Assembly: GCA_020634975.1 (NCBI GenBank)
Contig: JACKAQ010000004.1
Span: 62,001 to 126,000 of the forward strand
DNA from: JACKAQ01 sp020634975 [NCBI: Calditrichia bacterium]
GTDB taxonomy: Bacteria > Calditrichota > Calditrichia > RBG-13-44-9
Direction of reading: 5' to 3'
Length of the DNA stretch: 64,000 nucleotides
Position 1 is the first letter of the stretch. Each line of letters begins with the position of its first letter. The translations under genes and the position numbers were made by a program. Positions 27,189-36,171 of the stretch are shown here, piece by piece. The notes under the pieces were generated by a model, which did no database searches, was not told where the DNA came from, and worked only from the letters and a program-made list of their open reading frames with translations.

Positions 27189-28235
27189 TTACAACCGGCG
27201 GGAAATTTCGTGGTGATTCACCAACACGTGGCTGATGTATTCGGTGGATTGCTCAATATGCGGAATTTTGCCGTATGGCTCAAACCGCCCGATGTCCTGA
27301 GTAGTGGAAAGTCCGGCGTTGTAGCCGACCACGGCGGGCAGCACATTGCCGTTTCGGGCGCGAAGATGGCGCGCCATCATCAGCACCATTCCGGATAGCG
27401 GTTTTTTGTAGGTAAAGCGCTCATCGAATCCTAAAATGAAGTTTAAGTCGTTGCGATCAAACAAGTTACGGTGGGCAACATTTGCGGTCAGATAGTCACG
27501 AAACTGGTCGCGTGCCTCCGATCTGCGCCGGTCAAATTCATCCAGCCGTTCGATATAATCTTTATATATTCGCGCGTCGCGGGCGTATCGATCGGATTCG
27601 TTATTGGCGATAATCGCCAGCATTTCGTTAAAATCGAAGCGCCGTTTCGGGCGGCTGGTGCGGTAAAAATCGCGCCGATCACGGCGAATCTGGTAATATT
27701 CCGCGTTTTTTCCGGCGTAATCCGCCATCCGGTACGGCGGTCTGCCGTGTTCGGGCAGCGTTCCGGCACAAAGCATCTGGTATTCCTGCGCGGTCGGTTG
27801 CACAAATTGGCAAATGCCCACCGCCAGCGAAACGGAAACGGCATATTCGTAAAAATAGGATTCTTTCATGATCATCGCGAGGATGAGCACGGGATCGACC
27901 GGATACACCCGTTGGTGCTGGCGCAGCGCAGCCATCATCCATTGGATAATCCAGTGCACCCGGATTTCCAGATCAATCTGATGAAACGGTTTGCGCCAAA
28001 CCGGCATATTTTGAGTGGAATAATGGGTTTGCAGCATGTCCAGAACGGCGCGTTTCAGCGATCCGGCAAATGCATCATCGGTGCGCGGGCGATAGCTTTC
28101 GGGAATGACGATATTCACCGGCACATCGCCAACTTGCGGCGGTGGCGCAGCCATCAGCGAACGGCTGTCACAAAGCGCGGCAATCGCTCCCGCGCCCACC
28201 AATTTTAGAAAATCTGTTCGATTTAAGCTATTCAT
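27189..28235 (-). CDS. Lytic-transglycosylase-like exported protein
   Basis: The 348-residue protein begins with a signal-like segment (DFLKLVGAGAIAALC, about 8-22, with one Arg in the position of a twin-arginine pair). Its middle resembles the lysozyme-like SLT domain: the catalytic glutamate of MKESYF (E125), then GICQFVQPTA (140-149) in place of GLMQLMPATA. PAVVGYNAG follows near the C-terminus, then STEYISHVL in the place of the usual NYVxxV. A long helical insert lies between these motifs. If active it would cleave peptidoglycan with 1,6-anhydro product formation, but the motif changes make this uncertain. The ATG at 28235 is chosen over a TTG two codons upstream. It follows the M14 peptidase gene by about 20 bp. 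Confidence 0.65.
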   Translation of the reverse strand: MNSLNRTDFLKLVGAGAIAALCDSRSLMAAPPPQVGDVPVNIVIPESYRPRTDDAFAGSLKRAVLDMLQTHYSTQNMPVWRKPFHQIDLEIRVHWIIQWMMAALRQHQRVYPVDPVLILAMIMKESYFYEYAVSVSLAVGICQFVQPTAQEYQMLCAGTLPEHGRPPYRMADYAGKNAEYYQIRRDRRDFYRTSRPKRRFDFNEMLAIIANNESDRYARDARIYKDYIERLDEFDRRRSEARDQFRDYLTANVAHRNLFDRNDLNFILGFDERFTYKKPLSGMVLMMARHLRARNGNVLPAVVGYNAGLSTTQDIGRFEPYGKIPHIEQSTEYISHVLVNHHEISRRL

Positions 28236-28257
28236 TTTCAATATGTTGTGTCAACCG

Positions 28258-29508
28258 TTAACGGATCACCTGAAACCGGTTCATTTGCACGCCCTGCGGT
28301 GTTTCCAGCCGGTAAAAATAATTGCCGCTGGGCAAATCACTCGCATCGAAAAATACGCGATGGGTAGTTGCGCTGCGATAGCCTTCGTCAACAACGGCAA
28401 TGCGGCGACCGAGAATGTCGTAAATCGCCAGCCGGATTTCCTGCGGCTGCGCCAGTTGATACAAAAATACAGTGGACAACGTCGTCCCCGCAGAAAGCTG
28501 CACCGGATTGGGATAATTTTGCCCCAACGTGACGTTCTGTCCGTAATTTGGTGCCGGCGTTCCGGCCATAGCCGTTACCACCAAACCCAAATAATCCGAA
28601 ATGCCGTGCAACGTTGCGAACGCAGTCTGGTCGTATTGCCCGGCGGTGGCACAATTCATATCTTCGTAAGTTAACGCCATCACGTCTTCGCCGTGATTCA
28701 TCCACCACCAGCTTTCCGGGTATTGGTTCGGCGTGCCGTTTGCCCAGCTTACATAATAATCCCACGGTTCGATGCCCGTTGGGAAATAGCTTTGCACGCC
28801 GCCGATAAATTGTTTCTCCAATTGGGTGAACGGGAGCGATGTGCCGTTTTCGTGATGATACACAAAATAGCGTTTGCAGGCGATCGCCGAGTGCATGTTT
28901 AGCGCCACTTCGATCGGCTCCGGCGCGTTCATCAATTCGATAAAACGGTTACGCAATACCGTAACTTCCGGCTGTTGAACCGCGTCATCCCAACCGCTTT
29001 CGATATCGATGCCGTTGGCGTTTTGGCGCGGCAGCCCGAGTTCCACACCGTCTGGATTATACATTGGCAAAATGAAAAACGTGCAATTATCGCGTAAAAA
29101 CTGCGCAAACGGATCTTCGGACAACAACATGTTGATAATTTCGTCCGTCACCCAAAATGCCTGCACCTCATTCGGGTGGGTCCGGGCGTGGATAAAAACG
29201 GTGCGCCGGGGAACCAGCGGCAGCGTTTCGGCAGTAATTTTCAACTGCCAGATTGCCCGGTTGAGCACGCTCGCGCCAATCGAATCGATGGTCACGTATG
29301 GGCTTTCCGACCATTTACCGAGATCGACCAGCAAACTATCGTAACTATAGCCCCAGTTTTGCCCGAGCAAACGTTGCATTTGTGCGGAAACTTCCGGGTC
29401 GAAGCCGCATTTGTCCTCACCCAAACTGATGTAATTTTGGGCGTTCAACACGCCAAATCCTGATAAAATCAGAAAAAAAACAGATGTTCGGAGAAATTTT
29501 CGATTCAT
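28258..29508 (-). CDS. Secreted M14 zinc carboxypeptidase with C-terminal sorting domain
   Basis: The 416-residue enzyme has a signal peptide (about 1-23) and an M14 peptidase domain (about 40-320). Zinc ligands are visible as H111-P-N-E114 in HARTHPNE and H206 in ALNMHS. The catalytic glutamate is E282 in ALTYEDMNC, and the substrate-side NPDG (151-154) and NANGIDIE are present. The last 85 residues are a FlgD-like sorting domain (LGQNYPNPVQL, IYDILGRRI, LPSGNYFYRLE), like that of the giant ASH-repeat protein, so both probably use the same export system. The likely role is peptide or protein breakdown outside the cell. AAGG precedes the ATG. Confidence 0.9.
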   Translation of the reverse strand: MNRKFLRTSVFFLILSGFGVLNAQNYISLGEDKCGFDPEVSAQMQRLLGQNWGYSYDSLLVDLGKWSESPYVTIDSIGASVLNRAIWQLKITAETLPLVPRRTVFIHARTHPNEVQAFWVTDEIINMLLSEDPFAQFLRDNCTFFILPMYNPDGVELGLPRQNANGIDIESGWDDAVQQPEVTVLRNRFIELMNAPEPIEVALNMHSAIACKRYFVYHHENGTSLPFTQLEKQFIGGVQSYFPTGIEPWDYYVSWANGTPNQYPESWWWMNHGEDVMALTYEDMNCATAGQYDQTAFATLHGISDYLGLVVTAMAGTPAPNYGQNVTLGQNYPNPVQLSAGTTLSTVFLYQLAQPQEIRLAIYDILGRRIAVVDEGYRSATTHRVFFDASDLPSGNYFYRLETPQGVQMNRFQVIR

Positions 29509-29558
29509 TTTAAAATAGCCTTTTCATTTTACTTTTGAGAAAAATAACCAACTGCACC

Positions 29559-29591
29559 GGCGAATTCCACCCCTTTTTGGGCGAATTCCGG
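29559..29591. repeat. Hairpin/direct repeat between divergent genes
   Basis: Two GCGAATTCC words (29560-29568, 29581-29589) also pair as near-inverted arms (CCGGCGAATTC against GAATTCCGG). They stand midway between the starts of the M14 peptidase and the SH3 lipoprotein, where an operator could lie. Function is not shown. Confidence 0.3.
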
Positions 29592-29685
29592 TAAAATTAA
29601 GGAGTTACAAAAAGCAGATATCGGTTGAAAATATGATGCGATACACCTATTTTTCAGGGTCATTGGAAAAAATGAGGCTAAACAA

Positions 29686-30453
29686 TTGAAGAACATTTGC
29701 AATTATTGGCAGATCGCGATGCTGATGCTGTTGATCGGCTGTGCGCCGAAATCCACCAAAACCGCTGTGCCGGAAGATCCGAATGCACCGATTTTCACGG
29801 ATGCCGGCGAGGTGATGTCCGTTTCGGTTGCAGCGGAAAATGTGCGGCAACGCCCGAACGGAAAAATTCTCGGTCAACTTCGGGAAAATCAGAAACTTAC
29901 GATTGTGAAAAGAAGTGGAAACTGGGTATGTTTTTCCAATGAAAAATTTGCCCGTGGCTGGATTTGGGGACCATCGGTGGGTTACGATTACATCAATTTA
30001 TACAATCCCGCAACCTATTTTGACAGCACTCGGAAAACGTTTTACGATATCGATTATTTCCGGCGGATGTTTTCGCAACGCGGTGAGGTTCGCCAATCAT
30101 TTTCAACGTCGTACGAATTGTTTTTTGGGGAAATCGGGTTGGGCAGCCACGAAACCACAGTGCTGAACGTGGTGGAAGCCAGTGACGAAATTGTTGCGCA
30201 CGGCGTTACGCTTTTTGTTGAACGCAATAGCGAGCGAATCACCAAAATTAAAGTGAATTATTACCAACCGATGGACGGAATAGAGAATGCGTTGGCAAAA
30301 AGCGAATTGCCAAACATTCAGCCAACTGAAGAAAATAACGGACATGTCATTTGGCGGGAAACGCTCGTTCCGGGGTTGATTGTCGATCTCGAGCGCCGAG
30401 AATGGGACAGCAATTGGTTTTCCGGGCTGTGGTTTATGTTGCCGGAAAAGTAA
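29686..30453 (+). CDS. Lipoprotein with bacterial SH3-like domain
   Basis: The 255-residue protein has a lipoprotein signal ending LLIGC (lipidation Cys19). A bacterial SH3 (SH3b) module spans about residues 44-95: VSVAAENVRQRPNGKILGQLRENQKL, then GNWVCFSNEKFARGWIWG. Such modules bind peptidoglycan or peptides. The C-terminal 150 residues are beta-rich and unknown. The start is TTG at 29686, supported by GAGG eight bases upstream; no ATG is available. It is a probable envelope protein anchored in a membrane, standing alone on the + strand between minus-strand genes. Confidence 0.7.
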   Translation: MKNICNYWQIAMLMLLIGCAPKSTKTAVPEDPNAPIFTDAGEVMSVSVAAENVRQRPNGKILGQLRENQKLTIVKRSGNWVCFSNEKFARGWIWGPSVGYDYINLYNPATYFDSTRKTFYDIDYFRRMFSQRGEVRQSFSTSYELFFGEIGLGSHETTVLNVVEASDEIVAHGVTLFVERNSERITKIKVNYYQPMDGIENALAKSELPNIQPTEENNGHVIWRETLVPGLIVDLERREWDSNWFSGLWFMLPEK

Positions 30454-30524
30454 GCGGTAAAGCGCTGTTGTGTTTTCTTAGTTGAGTAAAAACAATAACT
30501 TGGTTTTGATGCGGTAACGCTCGC

Positions 30525-31052
30525 TCACATAATTGTGTGAAAAAACTTTGCCAGCAAACTATCTTCGTAAAGGCTGCGCCCGATTTGTGACGAATCGATA
30601 GCATTGCCGCCCATTGTTGAATCGGCGAGTTCCACAAACTCGCTGTTCTTTTGCGGCGGGTCGTCCGGTTGAATGTGCGGCGTTCCGCTGAGCAACATCA
30701 CCAGCAGCACTACGGCAATGCCCAAAGCCGCCTGATACAGCGGCACTCGGTGCTGAAATATCCCCGAAAATTTCTCCCAAAAACTGCTTTTCGGCTGCTG
30801 TTTGCGTCGCTGTTGCAGATGCAATTGCAGCAATAATTGTGTTTCCGGTTTGGGCTGCAATGCTGCTGCTTCCGACTGCAAAACGGTCGGAACGATGCCA
30901 ATGTTAAGGGCGACAGCACTGCATTTGGGGCAATGTTGCAAATGTGCTTCCAGTTTTTCGGCGTCGGCGGTGCTCAGCTCATCCGAATACTGTTGTGCCA
31001 GCCAATTGTCGAATTGTTGGCAATCTATTTGTACATCATGTGTGGGTTTCAT
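30525..31052 (-). CDS. Zinc-finger anti-sigma factor (first ECF pair)
   Basis: The 175-residue protein has the zinc-binding anti-sigma (ZAS) motif H37-x3-C41-x2-C44 in its cytoplasmic N-terminal part and one membrane segment (about 103-123, LYQAALGIAVVLLVMLLSG). It would hold the ECF sigma factor encoded just upstream at the membrane until a signal releases it. Its start overlaps the end of the sigma gene by 17 bases, typical of stoichiometric coupling. The periplasmic tail of about 50 residues has no known sensor domain. Confidence 0.88.
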   Translation of the reverse strand: MKPTHDVQIDCQQFDNWLAQQYSDELSTADAEKLEAHLQHCPKCSAVALNIGIVPTVLQSEAAALQPKPETQLLLQLHLQQRRKQQPKSSFWEKFSGIFQHRVPLYQAALGIAVVLLVMLLSGTPHIQPDDPPQKNSEFVELADSTMGGNAIDSSQIGRSLYEDSLLAKFFHTIM

Positions 31053-31647
31053 TGTCGTTATCCTCCTGTTTTTCCGGATGATACGCCCGGAATTTTTGCG
31101 CCAGTTTCCGGGTCACGTAATGCAACCGGGATTTGGTTGTTCCCTCTGCACATTTCATCACGGCGCTGATTTCCTTTATTGAAAGTTGTTCCTGGAATCG
31201 CAACACAAAGGCGTTTCGCTGATGCGCATCCAGTTGTTCCAATTCTTGCCCGATCAATTCGCGAAGTGTCCGCATATCAATTGTTTCTGCAATATCGCTG
31301 CCGATATCGGGCAGCAAATCCGGATCGAAACCGTTTACTGTGCCGCGCCTAACCGCCTGCCAGCGATATTCATTTTTGCACATATTTCCGGCGATGGTGA
31401 ACAGCCAGGTTGAAAATCGCGCGCCGTTGCGGTAACTGTCGCAATTATCGATGATTTTTGTGAACAAATCCTGCAAAAAATCCTGCGCTTTTTCCGCATC
31501 GCCGCCGAGCATCCGGTAAAAATAGCCGAGCATTCGCTGGCTGTATCGCCGGTACAGCTCGTCGAATGCGTGCGTATCGCCCGCGCTGATGCCAGCCATC
31601 AAATCTTCATCGCTGATCTGGCGATAATTTTTGCTGAAAAAACTCAT
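31036..31647 (-). CDS. ECF-family RNA polymerase sigma factor (first pair)
   Basis: A 203-residue sigma-70 group 4 factor. Region 2 spans about residues 20-90: AFDELYRRYSQRMLGYFYRMLG, DFLQDLFTKIIDNCDSYRNG and FSTWLFTIAGNMCKNEYR. Region 4 spans about 130-185: LDAHQRNAFVLRFQEQLSIKEIS and AEGTTKSRLHYVTRKL. Its ATG overlaps the stop of the upstream gene as ATGA and its end overlaps the anti-sigma gene, so three genes form one tightly coupled unit. The regulon is unknown; genes for envelope proteins are the usual targets. Confidence 0.93.
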   Translation of the reverse strand: MSFFSKNYRQISDEDLMAGISAGDTHAFDELYRRYSQRMLGYFYRMLGGDAEKAQDFLQDLFTKIIDNCDSYRNGARFSTWLFTIAGNMCKNEYRWQAVRRGTVNGFDPDLLPDIGSDIAETIDMRTLRELIGQELEQLDAHQRNAFVLRFQEQLSIKEISAVMKCAEGTTKSRLHYVTRKLAQKFRAYHPEKQEDNDNETHT

Positions 31648-32804
31648 TCGTTCTCAATTTTCCGGAGTTGCGCGGAAACGGATTCGCTGAGCTCCGCTTT
31701 TTCCGCGGTTCGCAAAATCAGGCTGCGAAATTTTTCCGCTGATTCGGTCTGATTATTTTTTTTGGCATTTTCGAACAAAATAATCATTGCCGGGAGGTAA
31801 TTTTGGTTGAGATATTTCTCCACCAATCGCCGGGAAATTTGCTGTTCCCGATACCAGTCGTTCGACAAATAATCCGTCCGGAAGCGTGACCAGTTGTTAT
31901 GCAGCGGCAGCAGATTATCCATTCGCGATGCGCTGTATCGCGATGCCAAACCGGTCAAATACAGCGATTTGCTAATCGGTTTTAGCTGATCACTTTCGAC
32001 GGTAACTGCAGCGTAAACAGGCGTTTGCGGCGATTTTTTTGCAATATATCGAATTAACTCAGGCAAAAATTCTTCGGCAGAGAATTCCGGTAAATCCGAC
32101 AGGTCTGCGGTATTCAATTTGCTTTCTAATTTGTTGCGTAAATAATCGCGATCTGCCTGCAGCAGATAAATATTCCACACGGCAACATCCTGTCGGATGC
32201 CCTGCGATTGCAGCACCCACGCCGGATAACTGTCGTTATCGCCATTGGTGAAAAGAATCGCGTTTTCTGCGCAACTCATCAACATATTATAATTGTAATC
32301 CAGCAACGCGGTGGGAATGTCGCCGGTTTCGTATAATTTTTGGCAGAGAGTTTTTGCCGCCGCATTATCGCCGCTCAATTCCCGAGTCACGATCAATCCG
32401 TAAATCGGTTCGGGATGTTTGGGATTCAACCGGTGCGCTTTTTCCAGCGAAGCCTGATCGCTTTGGTCAAACCGGTGACTCAAAAACAGCGTTTCGATGG
32501 CGTCGGGTACCTGCGTGCGCATCTCCCGAATGATCTGTTCCAATTGCCCATGTTTTTCCGGCGATGGCTTGCCAAAATAACTGTATTCCGTGCTCAGATA
32601 ATAATTTCGCCAGGCTTTTGCATCTTTGGGCGTTTGTTGCACCTGTTGCTGCCACAATCGGGTTTGTTGGCGATACCAATCGTGTCCCAAAAATCCGCTT
32701 TCGCGAATAAACGGCACATATTCCGGTGTCGATTGGGAAAATCCAAACCCGATATTCACGAACAATAGAACTAAGATCAGCGAAAATAAGCGGTTGCGAA
32801 ACAT
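31644..32804 (-). CDS. Exported protein with GDNDSYP motif (DUF2723-associated type)
   Basis: The 386-residue protein has a signal peptide (about 1-24, FSLILVLLFVNIGFGFSQ). Its core FTNGDNDSYPAWVLQSQGIRQDVAVWNIYLLQADRDYL resembles the GDNDTFPLWYxQ region found in many FCB proteins with DUF2723 membrane domains, but the membrane domain is absent here. The rest looks helical and TPR-like (EKAHRLNPKHPEPIYGL). Function unknown. The ATG at 32804 has AAGGGA at good spacing; 32810 is an alternative, and the frame is open up to 32936 without a ribosome site. It is the first gene of the operon with the ECF sigma and anti-sigma factors, so it may act in their signal path. Confidence 0.65.
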   Translation of the reverse strand: MFRNRLFSLILVLLFVNIGFGFSQSTPEYVPFIRESGFLGHDWYRQQTRLWQQQVQQTPKDAKAWRNYYLSTEYSYFGKPSPEKHGQLEQIIREMRTQVPDAIETLFLSHRFDQSDQASLEKAHRLNPKHPEPIYGLIVTRELSGDNAAAKTLCQKLYETGDIPTALLDYNYNMLMSCAENAILFTNGDNDSYPAWVLQSQGIRQDVAVWNIYLLQADRDYLRNKLESKLNTADLSDLPEFSAEEFLPELIRYIAKKSPQTPVYAAVTVESDQLKPISKSLYLTGLASRYSASRMDNLLPLHNNWSRFRTDYLSNDWYREQQISRRLVEKYLNQNYLPAMIILFENAKKNNQTESAEKFRSLILRTAEKAELSESVSAQLRKIENE

Positions 32805-32939
32805 CTTCATTCCCTTTTTGCTTTGTTCGTAAAGTTGATACACGTAAATTTTGATTCGGTTCAACGGAATGATAAAGTAGTTAATTTTTTTATGCGCCAC
32901 AGCGCAACAGTGGCAAAAAAATATTACTGATTGCAATTA

Positions 32940-33857
32940 ATGAAATTACCGAGAGCACATCATTTGAGCGATGCGGAAATTGCGGCGCAGTTGTTGGTCG
33001 TTCGTGCGGATTTGCCGTTTTTGAATCGCGAAAGCAGCGAAGCGCGACAATTGTTGCGTATGCAGCAGTCGCCCGTTGGCGGATGGCAACTCACTGCCGG
33101 GCATCCCGCTGATTTGCGATTTTGGACCCAACGACTGGCTGCGGAGAGCCGGATTCCCCAAATTTTTGCGGGCGAAATAGCGAACGGAATGGCTGATGTG
33201 CTGCCGCAAGCCACCCGCTTTCCGGCGTTTACAGAATTGTCGTTAATGGATGATCCGTCACTCGTTGCCGAAGCTGCGGGAATAATCGCGCGGGAAGCGC
33301 GAAGCGTCGGACTGAATGTGCTGGCGGGAATTCCGTTTCCGGAAACAGATGCGAAATTGATTTCCAAAAAAATCGTAAAAACGACGCAGCAGTTCAATAT
33401 TGCATGTTTTGCGAAGATTGCCGGGAACGATTCAAGTGGACTTTCGGGGGAAATTGGCGATGCGGCATCCGCCGGTTTTTCCGGTGTAGTGTTTGATACC
33501 CAATCGTTCGATGCAGCGATTTCGGGTGTTCAATCGGCAAAAAATATCATCACGATGATCGACTGGCAGGAAGAAAACTGGCAGCAGTCGTTGGTTTCCG
33601 GCATCGCTTTGTTGCGGATCGCCACCGCCGATTTTGGCGATGTTCATCAACAAATTCATGCGGCAATTTCAACAAACAGCGATCTGAAATCCGTTGCCTG
33701 CGCTGCGGTTGACCGGTTGCTCCGGTTCAAAAAATGGCTGCATTCGATCCGACCATCGCAAACCCACCCGATGCGTCCGTTCCGGGAAATTGCCCATCCG
33801 AAACATCTCAAATTTGCGGCATTTCTGGCAAAGCGCCTCACCGAACTGGCGAAATAA
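32940..33857 (+). CDS. Degenerate glycoside hydrolase family 3-like protein
   Basis: The 305-residue protein looks like a shortened GH3 N-terminal (NagZ-like) TIM barrel. Residues 55-131 follow the family pattern: LRFWTQRLAAESRIPQIFAGEI, then RFPAFTELSLMDD, then EAAGIIAREARSVGLNVLAGIP. GFSGVVFD (180-187, Asp186 at the nucleophile position) matches the GFxGxVxSD motif. The KHFPGHG segment of NagZ is reduced to CFAKIAGND, so the usual acid/base His-Asp pair is not recognisable. It has no signal peptide. It may be a diverged beta-N-acetylhexosaminidase or an inactive relative. The ATG at 32940 has no clear ribosome site. It is divergent from the sigma-factor operon. Confidence 0.55.
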   Translation: MKLPRAHHLSDAEIAAQLLVVRADLPFLNRESSEARQLLRMQQSPVGGWQLTAGHPADLRFWTQRLAAESRIPQIFAGEIANGMADVLPQATRFPAFTELSLMDDPSLVAEAAGIIAREARSVGLNVLAGIPFPETDAKLISKKIVKTTQQFNIACFAKIAGNDSSGLSGEIGDAASAGFSGVVFDTQSFDAAISGVQSAKNIITMIDWQEENWQQSLVSGIALLRIATADFGDVHQQIHAAISTNSDLKSVACAAVDRLLRFKKWLHSIRPSQTHPMRPFREIAHPKHLKFAAFLAKRLTELAK

Positions 33858-33881
33858 AATCGGGCATTCTCACCAATCAAT

Positions 33882-34802
33882 CTATTCCGATACAAATTTG
33901 CGAATGGCAGTGGCAACCATTTCCAGGTTATCCGTTGCCAGAATGTCTGCCCCGTTGCGCAATAAATCTGTGTAAACGCCAATACCGCGGTTGTTTGCGC
34001 GCCGGTCCAGGTTACCGATGGTGCCGAGAATTGCGCGAATGTTGTGGCTGTGAATGGCGTCATACAATTCCCGCTCCGGCTCGGAAACGCCGGTGAAAAC
34101 CACCAGATTTTCCGCTGGAATTTCGCTGGCAACCAACCGGCTAAACCCTTCCATATCACCCGCCGATGCGGAAATCATCAATTTGGGATTGCGTTGAAAA
34201 TATGCTTCGGCGGTTGCCAAATTGTAGGTAATAACCATCACATGCGATTCAGCGGCGTATGCGGCAATCGTATCGACGATGGTTTCCGGCTGAATGCCGC
34301 CTTTGATATCGAGTGACAAAATGGCTTTGCCATCCGCCCATTTCAGCACTTCGGCGAGCGTGGGCACCTGAAAATCGGTGAGGTTGCCATCGGGACCCAC
34401 CAATTTCTTTGAGCGAATTTCCGCAAAAGTCATTTCGCTGACATTTCCGCGTCCGTTGGTTGTGCGATCGATGGTGTCATCGTGCATCATCACCAACACA
34501 TTGTCGCTGGTTTTGCGGACATCGCATTCCAGAATTGCCGGTGTATACCGAAGGGTATTTTCAAATGTTTCGATACAGTTTTCGGGGAATCCGGGCATCG
34601 GGCCGCCACGGTGGGCGCTCGCCAACGGCGTCGATTCCGGTTGCCAGCGAAGGTATTCGCTCAGCGCTTCGAAAGATTCGAAATCGCGATATTGTGGTTC
34701 GCCGATGACCGACGGATTCGTTTGGCAGGCGAACAAAATTGCCAAAAAAACAACACAGAAAGAGACCAGAAATTTTCTCAATTTTTCCTCTTTTACATTC
34801 AA
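33882..34802 (-). CDS. Glycerophosphodiester phosphodiesterase lipoprotein
   Basis: GDPD enzymes hydrolyse deacylated phospholipids to glycerol 3-phosphate and alcohol. The 306-residue protein has a lipoprotein signal (lipidation Cys26, ILFAC). The catalytic set is complete: HRGG (His-Arg), ENCIETFENT, ECDVRKTSDN with the metal-binding Glu and Asp, and HDDTIDRTTNG. The later strands carry LSLDIKGG and LATDN in their usual places. It therefore probably acts in the periplasm on lipid head groups. Its 3' end lies 25 bp from the convergent GH3-like gene; no terminator is obvious between them. Confidence 0.92.
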   Translation of the reverse strand: MNVKEEKLRKFLVSFCVVFLAILFACQTNPSVIGEPQYRDFESFEALSEYLRWQPESTPLASAHRGGPMPGFPENCIETFENTLRYTPAILECDVRKTSDNVLVMMHDDTIDRTTNGRGNVSEMTFAEIRSKKLVGPDGNLTDFQVPTLAEVLKWADGKAILSLDIKGGIQPETIVDTIAAYAAESHVMVITYNLATAEAYFQRNPKLMISASAGDMEGFSRLVASEIPAENLVVFTGVSEPERELYDAIHSHNIRAILGTIGNLDRRANNRGIGVYTDLLRNGADILATDNLEMVATAIRKFVSE

Positions 34803-34946
34803 AAATAATCAGATGCAAAGCATACCAAATAAATGATGCATTTCCAAATCTGATTGAAAAATTGTAGCTAAAAAAAGCAATTGCCTAACTGTTGATGAAA
34901 GTGCCGTTACCAAGCTTTTGAGGTGATGATTAATGCGTAAACTAAA

Positions 34947-35756
34947 TTATTTCAACAGATCGAGCCACCTGTCCCATCCGGTGTCGCGGGCGGTTTTGTT
35001 GGCTTCGGATGCATTTTCGGCTTCCCCGGCGCGCATAAATCCGTGACCGGCGCCGTCGTAAATAACCGGATCGTAGGTTTTTCCGGCGGCTGTCATCATT
35101 TCGGTGATGGTGGGAATGGAAGCGTTGACGCGGGCATCGTTTCCGCCATAAAATCCATAAACCGGGCAGGCAATTTTCTCGATCAGCGATGTGTCATCCG
35201 GCGGAGTGCCGTAAAAAACAAATGCTTCGGTGAGTTCGGATTGGTTGGTTGCATACAAAAACGACTGGCTGCCGCCCCAGCAAAAACCGGCTACGGCAAC
35301 ATCGCCGGATGCGGCGGGAAGGCTTTTTACGTATTCAAAAATTGCATTCAGGTCGGCGGTGACTTGCTCCTGTTCCAATTTGTAAATCGCTTCGCGGGCG
35401 GCGCTTTGATCGGCAAAATCGCTGGTTTTCCCGCCGTCTGGTGCCATTCCGGAGAGCAGATCCGGCGCTATTGCGATATATCCTCTTTCCGCCAGTTGAT
35501 CGGCAACGCTGCACACCCAGTCGGTCAATCCGCGATTTTCGTGAATCACGATAACGGCTTTGGCTTTATTTTCCACTTCCGGGAACACCAGAAACGCCTG
35601 CACTGCGCGTTCGCCATGTGTAACGGAAACCCACTCGTGATGGCGCGGTGAGTTGTTCAGCCGTTCGCGATCCGGATTTTGAGCGAGCAGCAAACTGCTC
35701 AAAAAAATGAATACAAATAATCCGGTGAACAACCGGAAGTCACATTTATTTACCAT
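34947..35756 (-). CDS. Secreted dienelactone hydrolase family protein
   Basis: The 269-residue alpha/beta hydrolase has a signal peptide (about 5-25). The nucleophile elbow is GFCWGG with Cys159, and the Asp and His of the triad lie in GGNDARV and GAGHGFMR. This is the Cys-Asp-His set of dienelactone hydrolase rather than the Ser set of esterases. The oxyanion-side IHENRGL block is also typical. Homologues act on carboxymethylenebutenolide or on various esters; the exported form suggests another substrate. No ribosome site of note. Monocistronic as far as seen. Confidence 0.88.
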   Translation of the reverse strand: MVNKCDFRLFTGLFVFIFLSSLLLAQNPDRERLNNSPRHHEWVSVTHGERAVQAFLVFPEVENKAKAVIVIHENRGLTDWVCSVADQLAERGYIAIAPDLLSGMAPDGGKTSDFADQSAAREAIYKLEQEQVTADLNAIFEYVKSLPAASGDVAVAGFCWGGSQSFLYATNQSELTEAFVFYGTPPDDTSLIEKIACPVYGFYGGNDARVNASIPTITEMMTAAGKTYDPVIYDGAGHGFMRAGEAENASEANKTARDTGWDRWLDLLK

Positions 35757-36171
35757 AAATCTTTCCTTTCTTATGGGATTTTCGGCAAAAAAACGTCCTT
35801 TTTACCCAACCTATCGCCGAAAATATTCAATTTAATTAACTTAATAATAAGCGAAAGCATGCAACAAACCAATCGAATTTTTATGGTAAATGGCAGTTTA
35901 GCGGTTTGTAAATGTTGAAAAATGACACCACCATTTTGGGAATCTTTGCCATTTTTTAATCGATCAGAAATTCGAACATCCAATAAATGTTCAAAAAATA
36001 ATCAGTAAATTAAAACAGAATTTGATGGAACGGGTGAAAGAATTGGGCAGGAACATTCCCGGGTCCGCAGTTTTCAAACCGGATTGCTAGCCAGCCCCGA
36101 ACGAAAACACGAGCCAATATTGCGATTGCAAAATAATGGAAACCACAGTATCTTTTGAAAAAAGAAAAGCT
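35757..36171. other. 415-bp intergenic region between divergent genes
   Basis: The region separates the starts of the dienelactone hydrolase (minus) and an SDR (plus). It is AT-rich and contains an inverted repeat GAACAT (35974-35979) / ATGTTC (35987-35992), a possible operator. No gene is convincing. The spacing differs from the TetR operator at 49533. Confidence 0.45.

Noticed and set aside
35974-35992. GAACAT/ATGTTC inverted repeat as a fourth TetR operator.
   Set aside because: Half-sites match partly but the spacing is several bases longer than in the three true copies.
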